9,908 bases of DNA, taken from the NCBI GenBank assembly GCA_015061765.1, contig SUVZ01000115.1, forward strand, positions 1-9,908, in the 5' to 3' direction. A program made the position numbers and the translations under genes. Position 1 is the first letter of the stretch; the number at the start of each line of letters is the position of its first letter. This document shows positions 1 through 7,407 of this stretch, in pieces. A model generated the notes under the pieces. It was not told the DNA's origin. It saw only the letters and a list, made by a program, of their open reading frames with translations, and did no database searches. The DNA is from Lentisphaerota bacterium. GTDB lineage: Bacteria > Verrucomicrobiota > Kiritimatiellia > RFP12 > UBA1067.

Positions 1-51
1 GTTCCTTGTAGCAATAATGCTTTGATGCATGCGGATCCGGTGCCGAAACTC

Positions 52-675
52 TTATAGTTTCAGAAGGTGTTTGCGCAGCGCTATGGCGACGGCTTCTGTG
101 CGGTTTGCCGCGCCGATTTTGGCAAGAATCGCCGCTACATGCTCGTTTACTCCGTCCTGACGTATGCCAAGCTGCTTGGCGATGTCGCGGTTTGTGAGAC
201 CTCTCATCATGGACTGAAGGACTTCGGTTTGCCGGGTGGTCAAAACGGGAATCGGCGGATCCTCCGCGAGAAGCCGTTTTATGTCGGTAGAGATTACGGT
301 TTTGCCGCCGGCAACAGAGCGGATCGTGGATATGAGCGCGTCGTCGTCGGCGGTTTTCATGAGCGCTCCGGCAGCGCCGGATTCTATGGCGTGGGCGATG
401 CCGTCCGATGAGCCGAATGTCGTGAGGATTATCACTTTGGTTTCAGGCAGCCTTTCATGAAGCACAGCGGTCGCCTCGGCACCGTCCATCTTCGGCATCA
501 TTAGATCCATTATGACGACATCCGGCCGAAGACGCAACGCCTCCTTCACCGCCATCTCGCCATTCTTGGCTTCGCCGACCACTTCAATATCCTTCTCTGC
601 TCCGAGGAGTGTGCGAAGCCCGATTCTTACGATTGTATGATCGTCTGCGATCAGAACGCGTATGGTGTTTTTCAT
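52..675 (-). CDS. NarL/LuxR-family two-component response regulator
   Basis: This 207-residue protein is a cytoplasmic transcription regulator, phosphorylated by a partner kinase and binding DNA through a C-terminal helix-turn-helix. The receiver domain spans about residues 4-120: acidic pair D11-D12, phosphoacceptor D57 in the VVIMDLMMPKMDG motif, the conserved threonine near T86, and K107 in ALMKTA. The LuxR-type (GerE) domain spans about 143-202, with LTTRQTEVLQSMMRGLTNRDIA followed by the DNA-contacting helix and a typical NRTEAV ending. The recognition-helix segment IRQDGVNEHV differs from the common S-x-x-T-V-K-x-H form. The length is normal for the family. The ATG lies 2 bases after the stop of the kinase gene with only a weak Shine-Dalgarno, which suggests translational coupling. 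The kinase next door is its likely partner. The target is unknown; the divergent operon is the natural candidate. Confidence 0.95.
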   Translation of the reverse strand: MKNTIRVLIADDHTIVRIGLRTLLGAEKDIEVVGEAKNGEMAVKEALRLRPDVVIMDLMMPKMDGAEATAVLHERLPETKVIILTTFGSSDGIAHAIESGAAGALMKTADDDALISTIRSVAGGKTVISTDIKRLLAEDPPIPVLTTRQTEVLQSMMRGLTNRDIAKQLGIRQDGVNEHVAAILAKIGAANRTEAVAIALRKHLLKL

Positions 676-677
676 TG

Positions 678-2813
678 TCAGTCCGCTTGTTTTGGAATGT
701 TGACCTTGATCGAAACGGTTACTTTCGCACCGGCATCTGGCGCACTTTTTATGGACAGCTCTCCTTCGAATCCGTCGACGCGGTCCTGTATTCCCTGGAG
801 ACCGAAGTGTCCGTCGGCGGCGTTCGGGCGGCTTTCGGGATCAAATCCGCATCCATTGTCGCAAACCGAGAAGAGAAGTCTGTCTTCTTCAATTGAACCG
901 GCGATTTTTATCGCTGATGCGCCGCCGTGCCTCACCGCGTTGGACGCAAGTTCGCGGATTATGCGCAGGATGCAGTGCGCGGTATTGTCCGAAAGCCGTT
1001 CTCGTGAAACGTTGAACCGGACGGAAAGTTTCGTATTGTCGCCTATATGCGGTGCAAGAGTCTGCCGGATGGCTTCGTTCATGTCAGTTTCTTCAAGCGT
1101 CTGATTTCTCAGATCCCACAGACAGTTCCTGAGTTCATCGCGGCATGAGTCAAGGGCCTTGGCTGCAACGTTGAGCGACTGACGCATGCCGTCGGAATCC
1201 GAATCCGCAAGACGGTTCGCCGCCCGGATTGCGAGTGAAACGCCGGTCAGGTTCTGCGAAAGCGAGTCGTGAAGTTCCACGGCAAGACGCGTGCGTTCGT
1301 AAACCTTAAGGTCGGAAGTGACATGCGCTAGCTTTTCGTCCGCAAGTTCGCGTCCGCGCCGTTCCGCGAGGCGGTTCAGCATTCTGTTCCAGATGAATAT
1401 GCCTGCGAGGAGTCCGAGAAGTGCACCGATGACGGCAGACAGCCTCCCTGCCGTCCACCACGGGGGATATGCGAGTATCTTAATGTCGGCAGGAGTGCGT
1501 ACTATGATTGAGAATCCTTCTATGTGCGGGAACGGCGCGTTAGGATGCCAGTTTGCTGACTCCATGAGACATGTGCCGGAGGCTGCGATCATGCAGCCTA
1601 TTTTGACATCCGCAAGGGCTTCCGGGCACGAACTCGCGTCGACGGGAATTATCTGGTTTTCGCACCTGAGACCTAGACGTGTGTTGTCGGCTTCGGACGG
1701 AAGACTGATCACGGTTCCGACAAGGCGTATCGGCAGACCGTGGTAATTCGTCTGAAATGCCCGTTCGCCAAGTTCGGTCGTTGTCAGTTGCCTTACGGTT
1801 ACGTCTGTTGGAGCGGGGTCTTTGCCGATGCTGTCGGGTCCGTTGACGGGCCTCCAGATGGCTCGCGACAGGTTCCGCCGGTAGAGGTCCGTTTCGGGAC
1901 AGCCAACCACCTCGACCAAGTCTCCGTATTTGGGAGACGATTTGCCGATAAGGTCGACACGCACAACGGCTCTGTTGCGGGTTCTCAACAGCATATGGCC
2001 CTCATGCCAGACGGCAATTACCCGGCCTGCGGTACGGTGGCGTTTGAGGTTTATGAAACCGTGGGATTGATTGGTCTGGACCTTGTCAAGTTCGGGAGCG
2101 TCAAATGGATTTTTCGGGGCCGGTCTTGTCACGGAAATTGATTCCCAATTGTCGGCGTAGACGGTAAATCCAATGAACTGCCGTACGCCTCTGTGTTGCG
2201 TGTACAGACCAATTGCCGACACTTCGCTGTCAATGAGCGATTGAAGACGGGTGTCGTCGTTTTCCGTGCCTATGAAGCATACATATACCGATTCCGTTCC
2301 GCATTGTATCTGCACATAGTTCCAATTGCTGTCGATCTCATCGTGAAACGCATCGCGAACAGGCCCCTTTATTTTCACAAGCCGGTTGTTGTACTTGCCG
2401 GTTCGGATGAAGGCGTGATCCATCAGTACAGGTTGCGGGTAGGCGCCGTGGCCCGTAACCTCTATGCTGTCGGCCATGGCGGCGATGAAACCTGTCGGAA
2501 AATAGCGTTTTGTGAATCCTTTTGCGCGAACGACATCGCCAGGGTGAAGACGGATCGGGTTTTTCCACTTCGATTGATGCAGTGTCGCGGCTCCGCTTTT
2601 GTCGTTGACGGCAAATATCCAGCAAGGGGTGTCGAGCGGCGAAGTGACGGTTGCCGTTATGTCAAAAGGAACGTTTTGCAGACGAGTGATGTCTACGACT
2701 TTCGAAAGCCCGGCTGCCGTACGGACCACCGAACCGGTTTCGGCGATAGCCGCATCTGTCGCCTGAGCGCAGGTGCAGAACAGAAACACAGCAAGAAAAA
2801 GTACACGTTTCAT
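678..2813 (-). CDS. Membrane sensor histidine kinase (HisKA_3/HATPase_c) with large extracytoplasmic β-rich sensor region
   Basis: With the ATG at 2813 this is a 711-residue sensor kinase. A signal peptide MKRVLFLAVFLFCTCAQA (likely cut after A18) is followed by about 430 exported residues, one membrane helix near 453-475 (after PPWW), a short linker, and the kinase core. The HisKA_3 box AVELHDSLSQNL places the phosphorylated histidine at about H515. The HATPase_c domain shows an N-box RELASNAVRHG near 620-630, a G1 box DNGCGFD near 652-658 and a G2 box GHFGLQGIQDRV near 668-679. The sensor region contains β-rich modules with GTV/GRV...GDxV patterns resembling OB-fold-like sensors of verrucomicrobial kinases; this is inferred from pattern only. 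A GTG at 2834 would add seven residues; neither start has a clear Shine-Dalgarno, and I prefer the ATG because it gives a cleaner signal peptide. It is followed 2 bases later by the response regulator. The ligand cannot be read from sequence. Confidence 0.92.
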   Translation of the reverse strand: MKRVLFLAVFLFCTCAQATDAAIAETGSVVRTAAGLSKVVDITRLQNVPFDITATVTSPLDTPCWIFAVNDKSGAATLHQSKWKNPIRLHPGDVVRAKGFTKRYFPTGFIAAMADSIEVTGHGAYPQPVLMDHAFIRTGKYNNRLVKIKGPVRDAFHDEIDSNWNYVQIQCGTESVYVCFIGTENDDTRLQSLIDSEVSAIGLYTQHRGVRQFIGFTVYADNWESISVTRPAPKNPFDAPELDKVQTNQSHGFINLKRHRTAGRVIAVWHEGHMLLRTRNRAVVRVDLIGKSSPKYGDLVEVVGCPETDLYRRNLSRAIWRPVNGPDSIGKDPAPTDVTVRQLTTTELGERAFQTNYHGLPIRLVGTVISLPSEADNTRLGLRCENQIIPVDASSCPEALADVKIGCMIAASGTCLMESANWHPNAPFPHIEGFSIIVRTPADIKILAYPPWWTAGRLSAVIGALLGLLAGIFIWNRMLNRLAERRGRELADEKLAHVTSDLKVYERTRLAVELHDSLSQNLTGVSLAIRAANRLADSDSDGMRQSLNVAAKALDSCRDELRNCLWDLRNQTLEETDMNEAIRQTLAPHIGDNTKLSVRFNVSRERLSDNTAHCILRIIRELASNAVRHGGASAIKIAGSIEEDRLLFSVCDNGCGFDPESRPNAADGHFGLQGIQDRVDGFEGELSIKSAPDAGAKVTVSIKVNIPKQAD

Positions 2814-2839
2814 TTGTAATGCGAATTTTATCACAAATG
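2811..2839. repeat. 7-bp perfect inverted repeat over the kinase start
   Basis: CATTTGT (2811-2817) and ACAAATG (2833-2839) are perfect inverted copies separated by 15 bases. Centre-to-centre spacing is 22 bp, about two helical turns, which would suit a dimeric regulator. The repeat overlaps both candidate kinase start codons (ATG 2813, GTG 2834), so part of the match may be coding coincidence. A role as operator is only a possibility. Confidence 0.3.
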
Positions 2840-2939
2840 GCGGGCTCAGGATGCCCCATAGAATTAGGGGGTGTGCAAAATCGGAAAGATGGTTTATATT
2901 AGCACGTGTTTTCAGAGAAGGAGAAGGAAAGATCCACAG
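2814..2939. promoter_or_regulatory. Divergent intergenic region holding both operon promoters
   Basis: This is the only sizeable intergenic stretch in the window, and both transcription units start from it, so promoters for each must lie here or overlap the first codons. On the plus strand a TATATT at 2895-2900 is a reasonable -10 element, placing a start site near 2907 and giving a leader of about 33 bases before the oxidoreductase; the matching -35 position (TGTGCA, 2872-2877) is weak. On the minus strand ATAAAAT (complement of 2825-2831) resembles a -10 element so close to the ATG at 2813 that the kinase mRNA would be leaderless or nearly so, in line with the lack of a Shine-Dalgarno. No rho-independent terminator or riboswitch fold was seen. 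Confidence 0.4.
2918..2928 (+). promoter_or_regulatory. Ribosome binding site deciding the oxidoreductase start
   Basis: AAGGAGAAGGA is a purine-rich Shine-Dalgarno with its end 11 bases before the ATG at 2940. The open frame continues upstream to a GTG at 2871, but this site lies inside that extension and the extension encodes an arginine-rich stretch ahead of the signal peptide, so the ATG at 2940 is favoured. An ATG at 2952 is in the same frame, but is 23 bases from the site. Confidence 0.65.
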
Positions 2940-5777
2940 ATGGAGTCAATCATGTATAGAACGATGATGTTGATCGTATCATCCGTTGTTGCATTGCATG
3001 CGGTTGCCGCTGTCCATGCAGATCCGATGGAGACGCTTCGGCAGTTCCGGGCTCCTGCGGTTGAGGTCCGTCAAAACGTGCCGGGGTTCGTGTGGATCGA
3101 GGCCGAATCGTTTGCGGACTATGGAGGATGGGAGGTTGATACGCAGTTTGTCCATAAGATGGGCAGTGCGTATTTGATTGCAAAAGGAGTGCTAAAACCT
3201 CTTTCTCCCGCCAAAACGGATATGGTTGTTCCTTCCTCAGGCAATTGGAGGGTGTGGGTCCGAACGAGAGATTGGCTGCCCGAATTCTCCCCTGGGAAGT
3301 TTTGCCTTGAAATTGACGGGCGCCGGAGTGCGGATGTCGGCGTGTCCGGCAGGAAGGGGTGGCGATGGGAAAATGCCGGGGATTTCTCGCTTGATGGCGG
3401 TGCAAAGGTTTGCGTTCGGTTGGTTGACCTGTCAGGAGGTTTTGCCCGATGTGATGCGGTTCTTCTGACCAGAGACATTTCTTACGTTCCGCCGGATGAC
3501 GATGCGAAACTCTCATCCGAACGCATCCGGCTGACGGGTGCGGATCCCTTCGTGGCGGACGGAGGTACATATGACGTGGTAGTAGTGGGCGCAGGTCCCG
3601 CAGGCCTCGCGTCCGCCATTGCCGCCGCACGCTGTGGCGCGAGAACGGTGATGGTGCATGACCGTCCGGTTCTCGGTGGAAATGCAAGTGTGGAGCAGGA
3701 TACCTATATCGGCGGTTCGGGGAACAATTACCACAAAGGGGTTGTCGACAGCCGTGAAGGGGGTATATTGGAGGAGTCCAGGCTTTTGCGCAGGACACTC
3801 CCGAAACAGGTACGCAGTGCGGCGTACCGCAGAATGGTGGATGCCGAAGAGCTTTTGACGGAGTGCTCCAACGAACGCGTGATATCGGCGGAGAGGTCGG
3901 GAGATCGGGTTGAGTCCGTGTTGGCGGTCAATACTCTTACCGGACAAAGGATTCGCTATAAGGGCAAGATGTTTGTCGATGGAACGGGGGACGGCTGGAT
4001 AGGTTTTTTTGTTGGGGCCGAGCGGATGTATGGCCGCGAAGCAAAGGCCGAGTACGGCGAGAAGGATGCTCCAGAAAAGGCCGATACGCTGACGATGAGC
4101 GGATGCCTGAACAATTACGTCTACAGATGGGTCGGACGTGAAGTGCCGTTTGATGTTCCCGGATGGGTTCGTGTGCTTCCGGACGGTTTCGACAGATCGG
4201 ACGTAAACGGAATCCAATCGCGCTGGTGGCTGGAACATCCTGGCACGTTTGATGATCTGGAGGATCCTGAGCGTGCCCGCGATGAACTGGTAAGAATAAA
4301 TCTCGACTATTGGAATTGGTTGCGCAATCATCCGAAATTTGGACATCAGGCCCGTCGGCACGAGCTCAAGGAGATAAAACTCCACAACGGAAGGCGAGAG
4401 GGATGGCGTTTGCGTGGCGATTATGTGCTGACTTCCACCGATTGCCGCGAAGGCAGGCGTTTTGAAGACGCTATTGCATGTGGTGGCTGGGCTCTTGATC
4501 TCCATGATCCCATGGGTGTGCAGAATCCAAAAGGGGATGGATGGTGGTCTGTCGACAAAACTTTGATCTACGATATCCCATATCGGACGATCTACTCCAG
4601 AAACATATCCAATCTTTTCATGTGTGGACGGAATATTTCGGTTACGCATGCGGCGCTCGGCTCCACGAGGATCATGGGAACGATATTTGCCTTGGGACAG
4701 GCCGCCGGCACAGCGGCAGCTATGGCGGTGAGGGAGAATCTCTCTCCGCGCGAAATAGGAAGACGGAGAATTCGTGAATTGCGTCAGCAGTTGCTGAAGG
4801 ACGACCAGTTCATTCCGTATGTGAAAAATGAAGATCCGGCCGACAAGGCCCGGGCGGCGAAGATCGTGGCATCCTCCTCTGTCGGCAACTTCTCGTTCGG
4901 ACGGGATGACCTTGATTTTGAAGGGGTGACATCTCACCATGCATGGCGCGATTCGCTCCATAAGGATGTCGCGGCGTGCGTTCCGAGAGGCGACCTGAAA
5001 GTGCTTGAAGGTGTTTCCTGCTACATGAGGAACAACTCCGGTGTTGAACAGACGCTGCAACTTGAGGTTTTCGAGTCTGACAGCGTGGATCCCAAGGACT
5101 CATCGCGCACTAGGTTGGCTGTGATGAAGGGTAGGGCCGCAAAGGAGAAAGCCCCGGTGTTCGTGAAGTTTGCGGGCGAAACCCCCGTCAGGCTCTCGAA
5201 GAAACACATTTGGCTGAAGATGTCGAAATGCAATGGGGTTGAATGGTTCCACCGCTTGCGAGTGTATCCTTTCGGCGGCTATGCCGCATATGGAAAGAAA
5301 ACCGGAGAAATGGAGCTGAATCCCGACAGACAGTTTGCGTTCTACACCGAACCTGCGTTGAAGGGCGCTGTAGACTCCAGACCGGAGTACGTAATTGACG
5401 GGTTTTCGCGTCCCGACATTTATCCGTCGAAGGGTGTCTGCACGCATGCGTGGCGCTCGAATCCCGTGTACGAGCTTCCACAGTGGATCCGGCTGGTATT
5501 CAACCGCCCTCAGAAAGTCGGCGAAGTTCGTCTGACGTTCGATACCGGATTGACTTTCGAACAGCCGCAGCGTCCTTTCCCGAAGACTCTCGTGAAGGAC
5601 TATACCGTATTTGGACGGGTCGGTCGCGAATGGCGGATTCTTGACAGCGTCAAAGGCAATGTTTTCAGGTTGCGGGTGCACAGGTTCGAGCCAGTGGAGG
5701 TCACTGCGATAAAAGTGCGTGTCGATGCTACTTGGGGGGCACGGGATGCCCGAATCCAGGAAATTAGAGTGTATTGA
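2940..5777 (+). CDS. Exported FAD-dependent oxidoreductase (PF12831-like) with N-terminal β-sandwich and C-terminal F5/8C-like domain
   Basis: From ATG 2940 this is a 945-residue protein. A signal peptide ends near VHA at residue 27, so it is exported. Residues about 40-180 (starting FVWIEAESFADYGGWEVDTQF) look like the β-sandwich often placed before this oxidoreductase type. The FAD-binding Rossmann segment YDVVVVGAGPAGLASAIAAA at about 211-230 shows GxGxxG, followed by LGGNAS. The family's C-terminal FAD-contacting segment appears as LFMCGRNISVTHAALGSTR and GQAAGTAAAMA near 560-595. Residues about 815-945 (YVIDG...WIRLVF...VGEVRLTF...YTVFG...IQEIRVY) resemble a discoidin/F5/8 type C domain. 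The substrate is unknown; members are often annotated as FAD-dependent oxidoreductases or, loosely, xanthan lyases, and the side domains suggest a carbohydrate. It is the first gene of the plus-strand operon. The signal peptide lacks a twin arginine, which is unusual for a flavoprotein unless FAD is loaded outside. Confidence 0.88.
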   Translation: MESIMYRTMMLIVSSVVALHAVAAVHADPMETLRQFRAPAVEVRQNVPGFVWIEAESFADYGGWEVDTQFVHKMGSAYLIAKGVLKPLSPAKTDMVVPSSGNWRVWVRTRDWLPEFSPGKFCLEIDGRRSADVGVSGRKGWRWENAGDFSLDGGAKVCVRLVDLSGGFARCDAVLLTRDISYVPPDDDAKLSSERIRLTGADPFVADGGTYDVVVVGAGPAGLASAIAAARCGARTVMVHDRPVLGGNASVEQDTYIGGSGNNYHKGVVDSREGGILEESRLLRRTLPKQVRSAAYRRMVDAEELLTECSNERVISAERSGDRVESVLAVNTLTGQRIRYKGKMFVDGTGDGWIGFFVGAERMYGREAKAEYGEKDAPEKADTLTMSGCLNNYVYRWVGREVPFDVPGWVRVLPDGFDRSDVNGIQSRWWLEHPGTFDDLEDPERARDELVRINLDYWNWLRNHPKFGHQARRHELKEIKLHNGRREGWRLRGDYVLTSTDCREGRRFEDAIACGGWALDLHDPMGVQNPKGDGWWSVDKTLIYDIPYRTIYSRNISNLFMCGRNISVTHAALGSTRIMGTIFALGQAAGTAAAMAVRENLSPREIGRRRIRELRQQLLKDDQFIPYVKNEDPADKARAAKIVASSSVGNFSFGRDDLDFEGVTSHHAWRDSLHKDVAACVPRGDLKVLEGVSCYMRNNSGVEQTLQLEVFESDSVDPKDSSRTRLAVMKGRAAKEKAPVFVKFAGETPVRLSKKHIWLKMSKCNGVEWFHRLRVYPFGGYAAYGKKTGEMELNPDRQFAFYTEPALKGAVDSRPEYVIDGFSRPDIYPSKGVCTHAWRSNPVYELPQWIRLVFNRPQKVGEVRLTFDTGLTFEQPQRPFPKTLVKDYTVFGRVGREWRILDSVKGNVFRLRVHRFEPVEVTAIKVRVDATWGARDARIQEIRVY

Positions 5778-5787
5778 AATGCAAACC

Positions 5788-5794
5788 AAAGGAG
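5788..5794 (+). promoter_or_regulatory. Ribosome binding site deciding the first SUMF1 gene start
   Basis: AAAGGAG sits 5 bases before ATG 5800, which directly opens a signal peptide. This rules out the longer reading frame from 5719, which would overlap the end of the oxidoreductase gene. Confidence 0.85.
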
Positions 5795-5799
5795 AGTAC

Positions 5800-7128
5800 A
5801 TGAAAAGAGGTCTGTTTGGCGTATGCGCGTCATTGGCGGCAACCATATCCGCCGCGCCTGCGATAGATGCAAGCAAGGTGGTCGTAAGCCAGCCGCAGGG
5901 TACTCGGGACATAAAGATCGAATATGTCCTTACTGGGGCTCCTGCTGTTGTAACAGTGGAAATGCAGACGAACACATTGGATAATGGGCAGGGGGACTGG
6001 ATTTCTCTTGACGGTTCGCTTGTGCAGTCTGTATCGGGGAATGTAAACAAGTTGATTTTACCTTCGGACGATCCGTTATCGTTCAAGTGGCGGGCGCGCC
6101 GCGATTGGCCAGACAGGCTGGTGAAATCAGGACGTTTCCGTGCCGTCTTGACGGCATGGCCTAAAGATGCTCCGCCGCCGTACATGGTATGCGGGCTGGA
6201 AAGCGGCAAGGAAGGTGACGTGCGCTATTATGCCGATCCGGCGCATATTCCCGGAGGCTTGAAAAGCGATCTTTACAAGACGGACCAGATGATCTTCAGA
6301 AAGGTTCCGGCTTCGGGCGTGGTCTGGAGAATGGGGTCGCTGGATAAGGAAAACCAATATGGAAGAGAACCGGGTGTGGAACAGCCGCATCTCGTAATGC
6401 TCTCGGAAGATTATTATGTTGCGATATACGAGACGACGCAGCGCCAATATGAGCTTGTCACCGGGAGTAAGCCCAGTACGGTTGTCGTCGGCGATAAGTT
6501 TCCGGTGACAAAGGTTGCGCTTGGGGTATTGCGCGGAATGAAATACGTCAGCGCCACCGACAATCAGTACTGCTGGCCGGATGGTGGCCACAATGTAGCA
6601 GAAAACAGTGCAATATGGCTGTTCCGCAAAAAGACCGGACTCGCCGGACTCGACCTTCCGACCGAAGCCCAATGGGAGTATGCGTGTCGCGCCGGGGAGG
6701 AGTACATGTTCTGCAATTACAGGAAGAATGGTTTCGACCCCATTTCCGTAGGTTGGTATAAGCATGATTCCACCAATAAGGACGGGAAACCCCGTGAGGT
6801 GGGAACACGAGAGCCGAACGACTGGAACATCTTCGATATGCACGGAAATGTTGCGGAGTTCTGCCTTGACAGGTACCGTACAGGGGATGGAAGAACTGCG
6901 AACTTTGCCACCGACTGGGAGGACGAAGGCGTTACTGTCGATCCTGATGGAGGCGATGCAGGATATGAGCAGTCCGGACCGAGCGTTTATGTGGTAAAAC
7001 GAGGTGGTTCTGTCGTTTGGGAGTTGGGACATGCCCGTTCATCGGCATCGGCCCAATCGTCGGGAGGATACAATTACGAATCGGATTACCACGGATTCCG
7101 TTTGGTGTGTCCCGCTGTCGCGGAATAA
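5800..7128 (+). CDS. Exported SUMF1/FGE-fold protein, paralog 1
   Basis: This 442-residue protein has a signal peptide (MKRGLFGVCASLAATISA, cut near 18). Residues about 25-125 form an Ig/Fn3-like β domain (EYVLTGAPAVVTVEMQTNTL), and about 165-440 a SUMF1-type C-lectin fold. Family hallmarks are VVWRMGS, YYVAIYETTQRQYELV, LPTEAQWEYACRAG (286-299), NIFDMHGNVAEF (343-354), RGGSVV (401-406) and the ending YHGFRLVCP. In formylglycine-generating enzyme a cysteine pair follows the RGGS region; here KRGGSVVWELGHARSSAS has none, so that activity is not expected. The EgtB-type N-terminal HxxxH region is absent. Binding or structural use of the fold is therefore more likely than catalysis. It starts 22 bp after the oxidoreductase stop. 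The second SUMF1 gene at 7408 is a clear paralog with the same domain order. Confidence 0.9.
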   Translation: MKRGLFGVCASLAATISAAPAIDASKVVVSQPQGTRDIKIEYVLTGAPAVVTVEMQTNTLDNGQGDWISLDGSLVQSVSGNVNKLILPSDDPLSFKWRARRDWPDRLVKSGRFRAVLTAWPKDAPPPYMVCGLESGKEGDVRYYADPAHIPGGLKSDLYKTDQMIFRKVPASGVVWRMGSLDKENQYGREPGVEQPHLVMLSEDYYVAIYETTQRQYELVTGSKPSTVVVGDKFPVTKVALGVLRGMKYVSATDNQYCWPDGGHNVAENSAIWLFRKKTGLAGLDLPTEAQWEYACRAGEEYMFCNYRKNGFDPISVGWYKHDSTNKDGKPREVGTREPNDWNIFDMHGNVAEFCLDRYRTGDGRTANFATDWEDEGVTVDPDGGDAGYEQSGPSVYVVKRGGSVVWELGHARSSASAQSSGGYNYESDYHGFRLVCPAVAE

Positions 7129-7134
7129 AGGAGG
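7127..7134 (+). promoter_or_regulatory. Strong ribosome binding site for the small exported peptide
   Basis: AAAGGAGG is a near-perfect anti-16S match 5 bases before ATG 7140. It overlaps the last two bases of the upstream stop codon. It is the main evidence that the short downstream frame is a real gene, and it sets the start at 7140 rather than at earlier in-frame codons inside the upstream gene. Confidence 0.85.
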
Positions 7135-7139
7135 CTGGC

Positions 7140-7382
7140 ATGAAACCTATGATGACAATCGCTCTTTCGGCCGTGTTGGCGCTTCCGGTCGCGGTTTGTG
7201 CGCTTGACAATACCGTCAATGACGATTTTTGGGATACTCGCGCTTATGTCAATCCATCGGTCAGTTCGGAGTATGGCGCAACGGATGCAATCTTCGAGGC
7301 GTTTGGGACGTTACGGCTGGAACTGCAGGCGCTTGATGTTCTGGACACGCATCCGGTAGGGTTGACAATTGTGTTGAGATAG
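7140..7382 (+). CDS. Small exported protein of unknown family (80 residues)
   Basis: I do not recognise this family. The product begins with a clear Sec signal peptide (MKPMMTIALSAVLALPVAVCA, likely cut after A21), leaving a mature peptide of about 59 residues. The mature part starts LDNTVNDDFWDTRAYV, is acidic with several aromatics, contains SSEYGATDAIFEAFGTLRLE in the middle, and ends in a hydrophobic PVGLTIVLR. The signal peptide lacks a proper lipobox (VAVC has V before C), so a lipoprotein is unlikely. It has a very strong Shine-Dalgarno, sits 11 bp after one SUMF1 gene and 25 bp before its paralog, and is in the same direction. It could be a small partner or ligand of the SUMF1 proteins, or the decayed start of a third larger gene. 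The clean stop, intact translation signals and an immediate Shine-Dalgarno for the next gene argue for an intact small gene. Confidence 0.72.
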   Translation: MKPMMTIALSAVLALPVAVCALDNTVNDDFWDTRAYVNPSVSSEYGATDAIFEAFGTLRLELQALDVLDTHPVGLTIVLR

Positions 7383-7391
7383 AAGTTGATA

Positions 7392-7400
7392 GAGGGAGGA
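7392..7400 (+). promoter_or_regulatory. Ribosome binding site of the second SUMF1 gene
   Basis: GAGGGAGGA lies 7 bases before ATG 7408 in the short gap after the small peptide gene. No hairpin or terminator is seen in this gap, consistent with continued transcription. Confidence 0.8.
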
Positions 7401-7407
7401 AAAGAAG

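Noticed and set aside
1..51. Possible terminator after the response regulator
   Set aside because: The GGATCC-centred partial palindrome near 30-45 is imperfect and has no T-run on the minus strand, so no terminator is called.
2193..2819. Plus-strand open frame (208 codons) opposite the kinase gene
   Set aside because: It is antisense to the kinase sensor region, shows no domain signal, and is best read as a shadow frame.
2871..2939. GTG-initiated extension of the oxidoreductase
   Set aside because: It contains the likely ribosome binding site and promoter -10 and adds a basic stretch before the signal peptide; the ATG at 2940 is better supported.
3513..5060. Long minus-strand open frame (515 codons) opposite the oxidoreductase gene
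   Set aside because: It lies entirely antisense to a gene with clear domain motifs, has no recognisable domain itself, and is explained by codon bias of the sense gene.
5100..6209. Minus-strand open frame (369 codons) across the oxidoreductase/SUMF1 junction
   Set aside because: It is antisense to two well-supported genes, and the translation shows no known motif.
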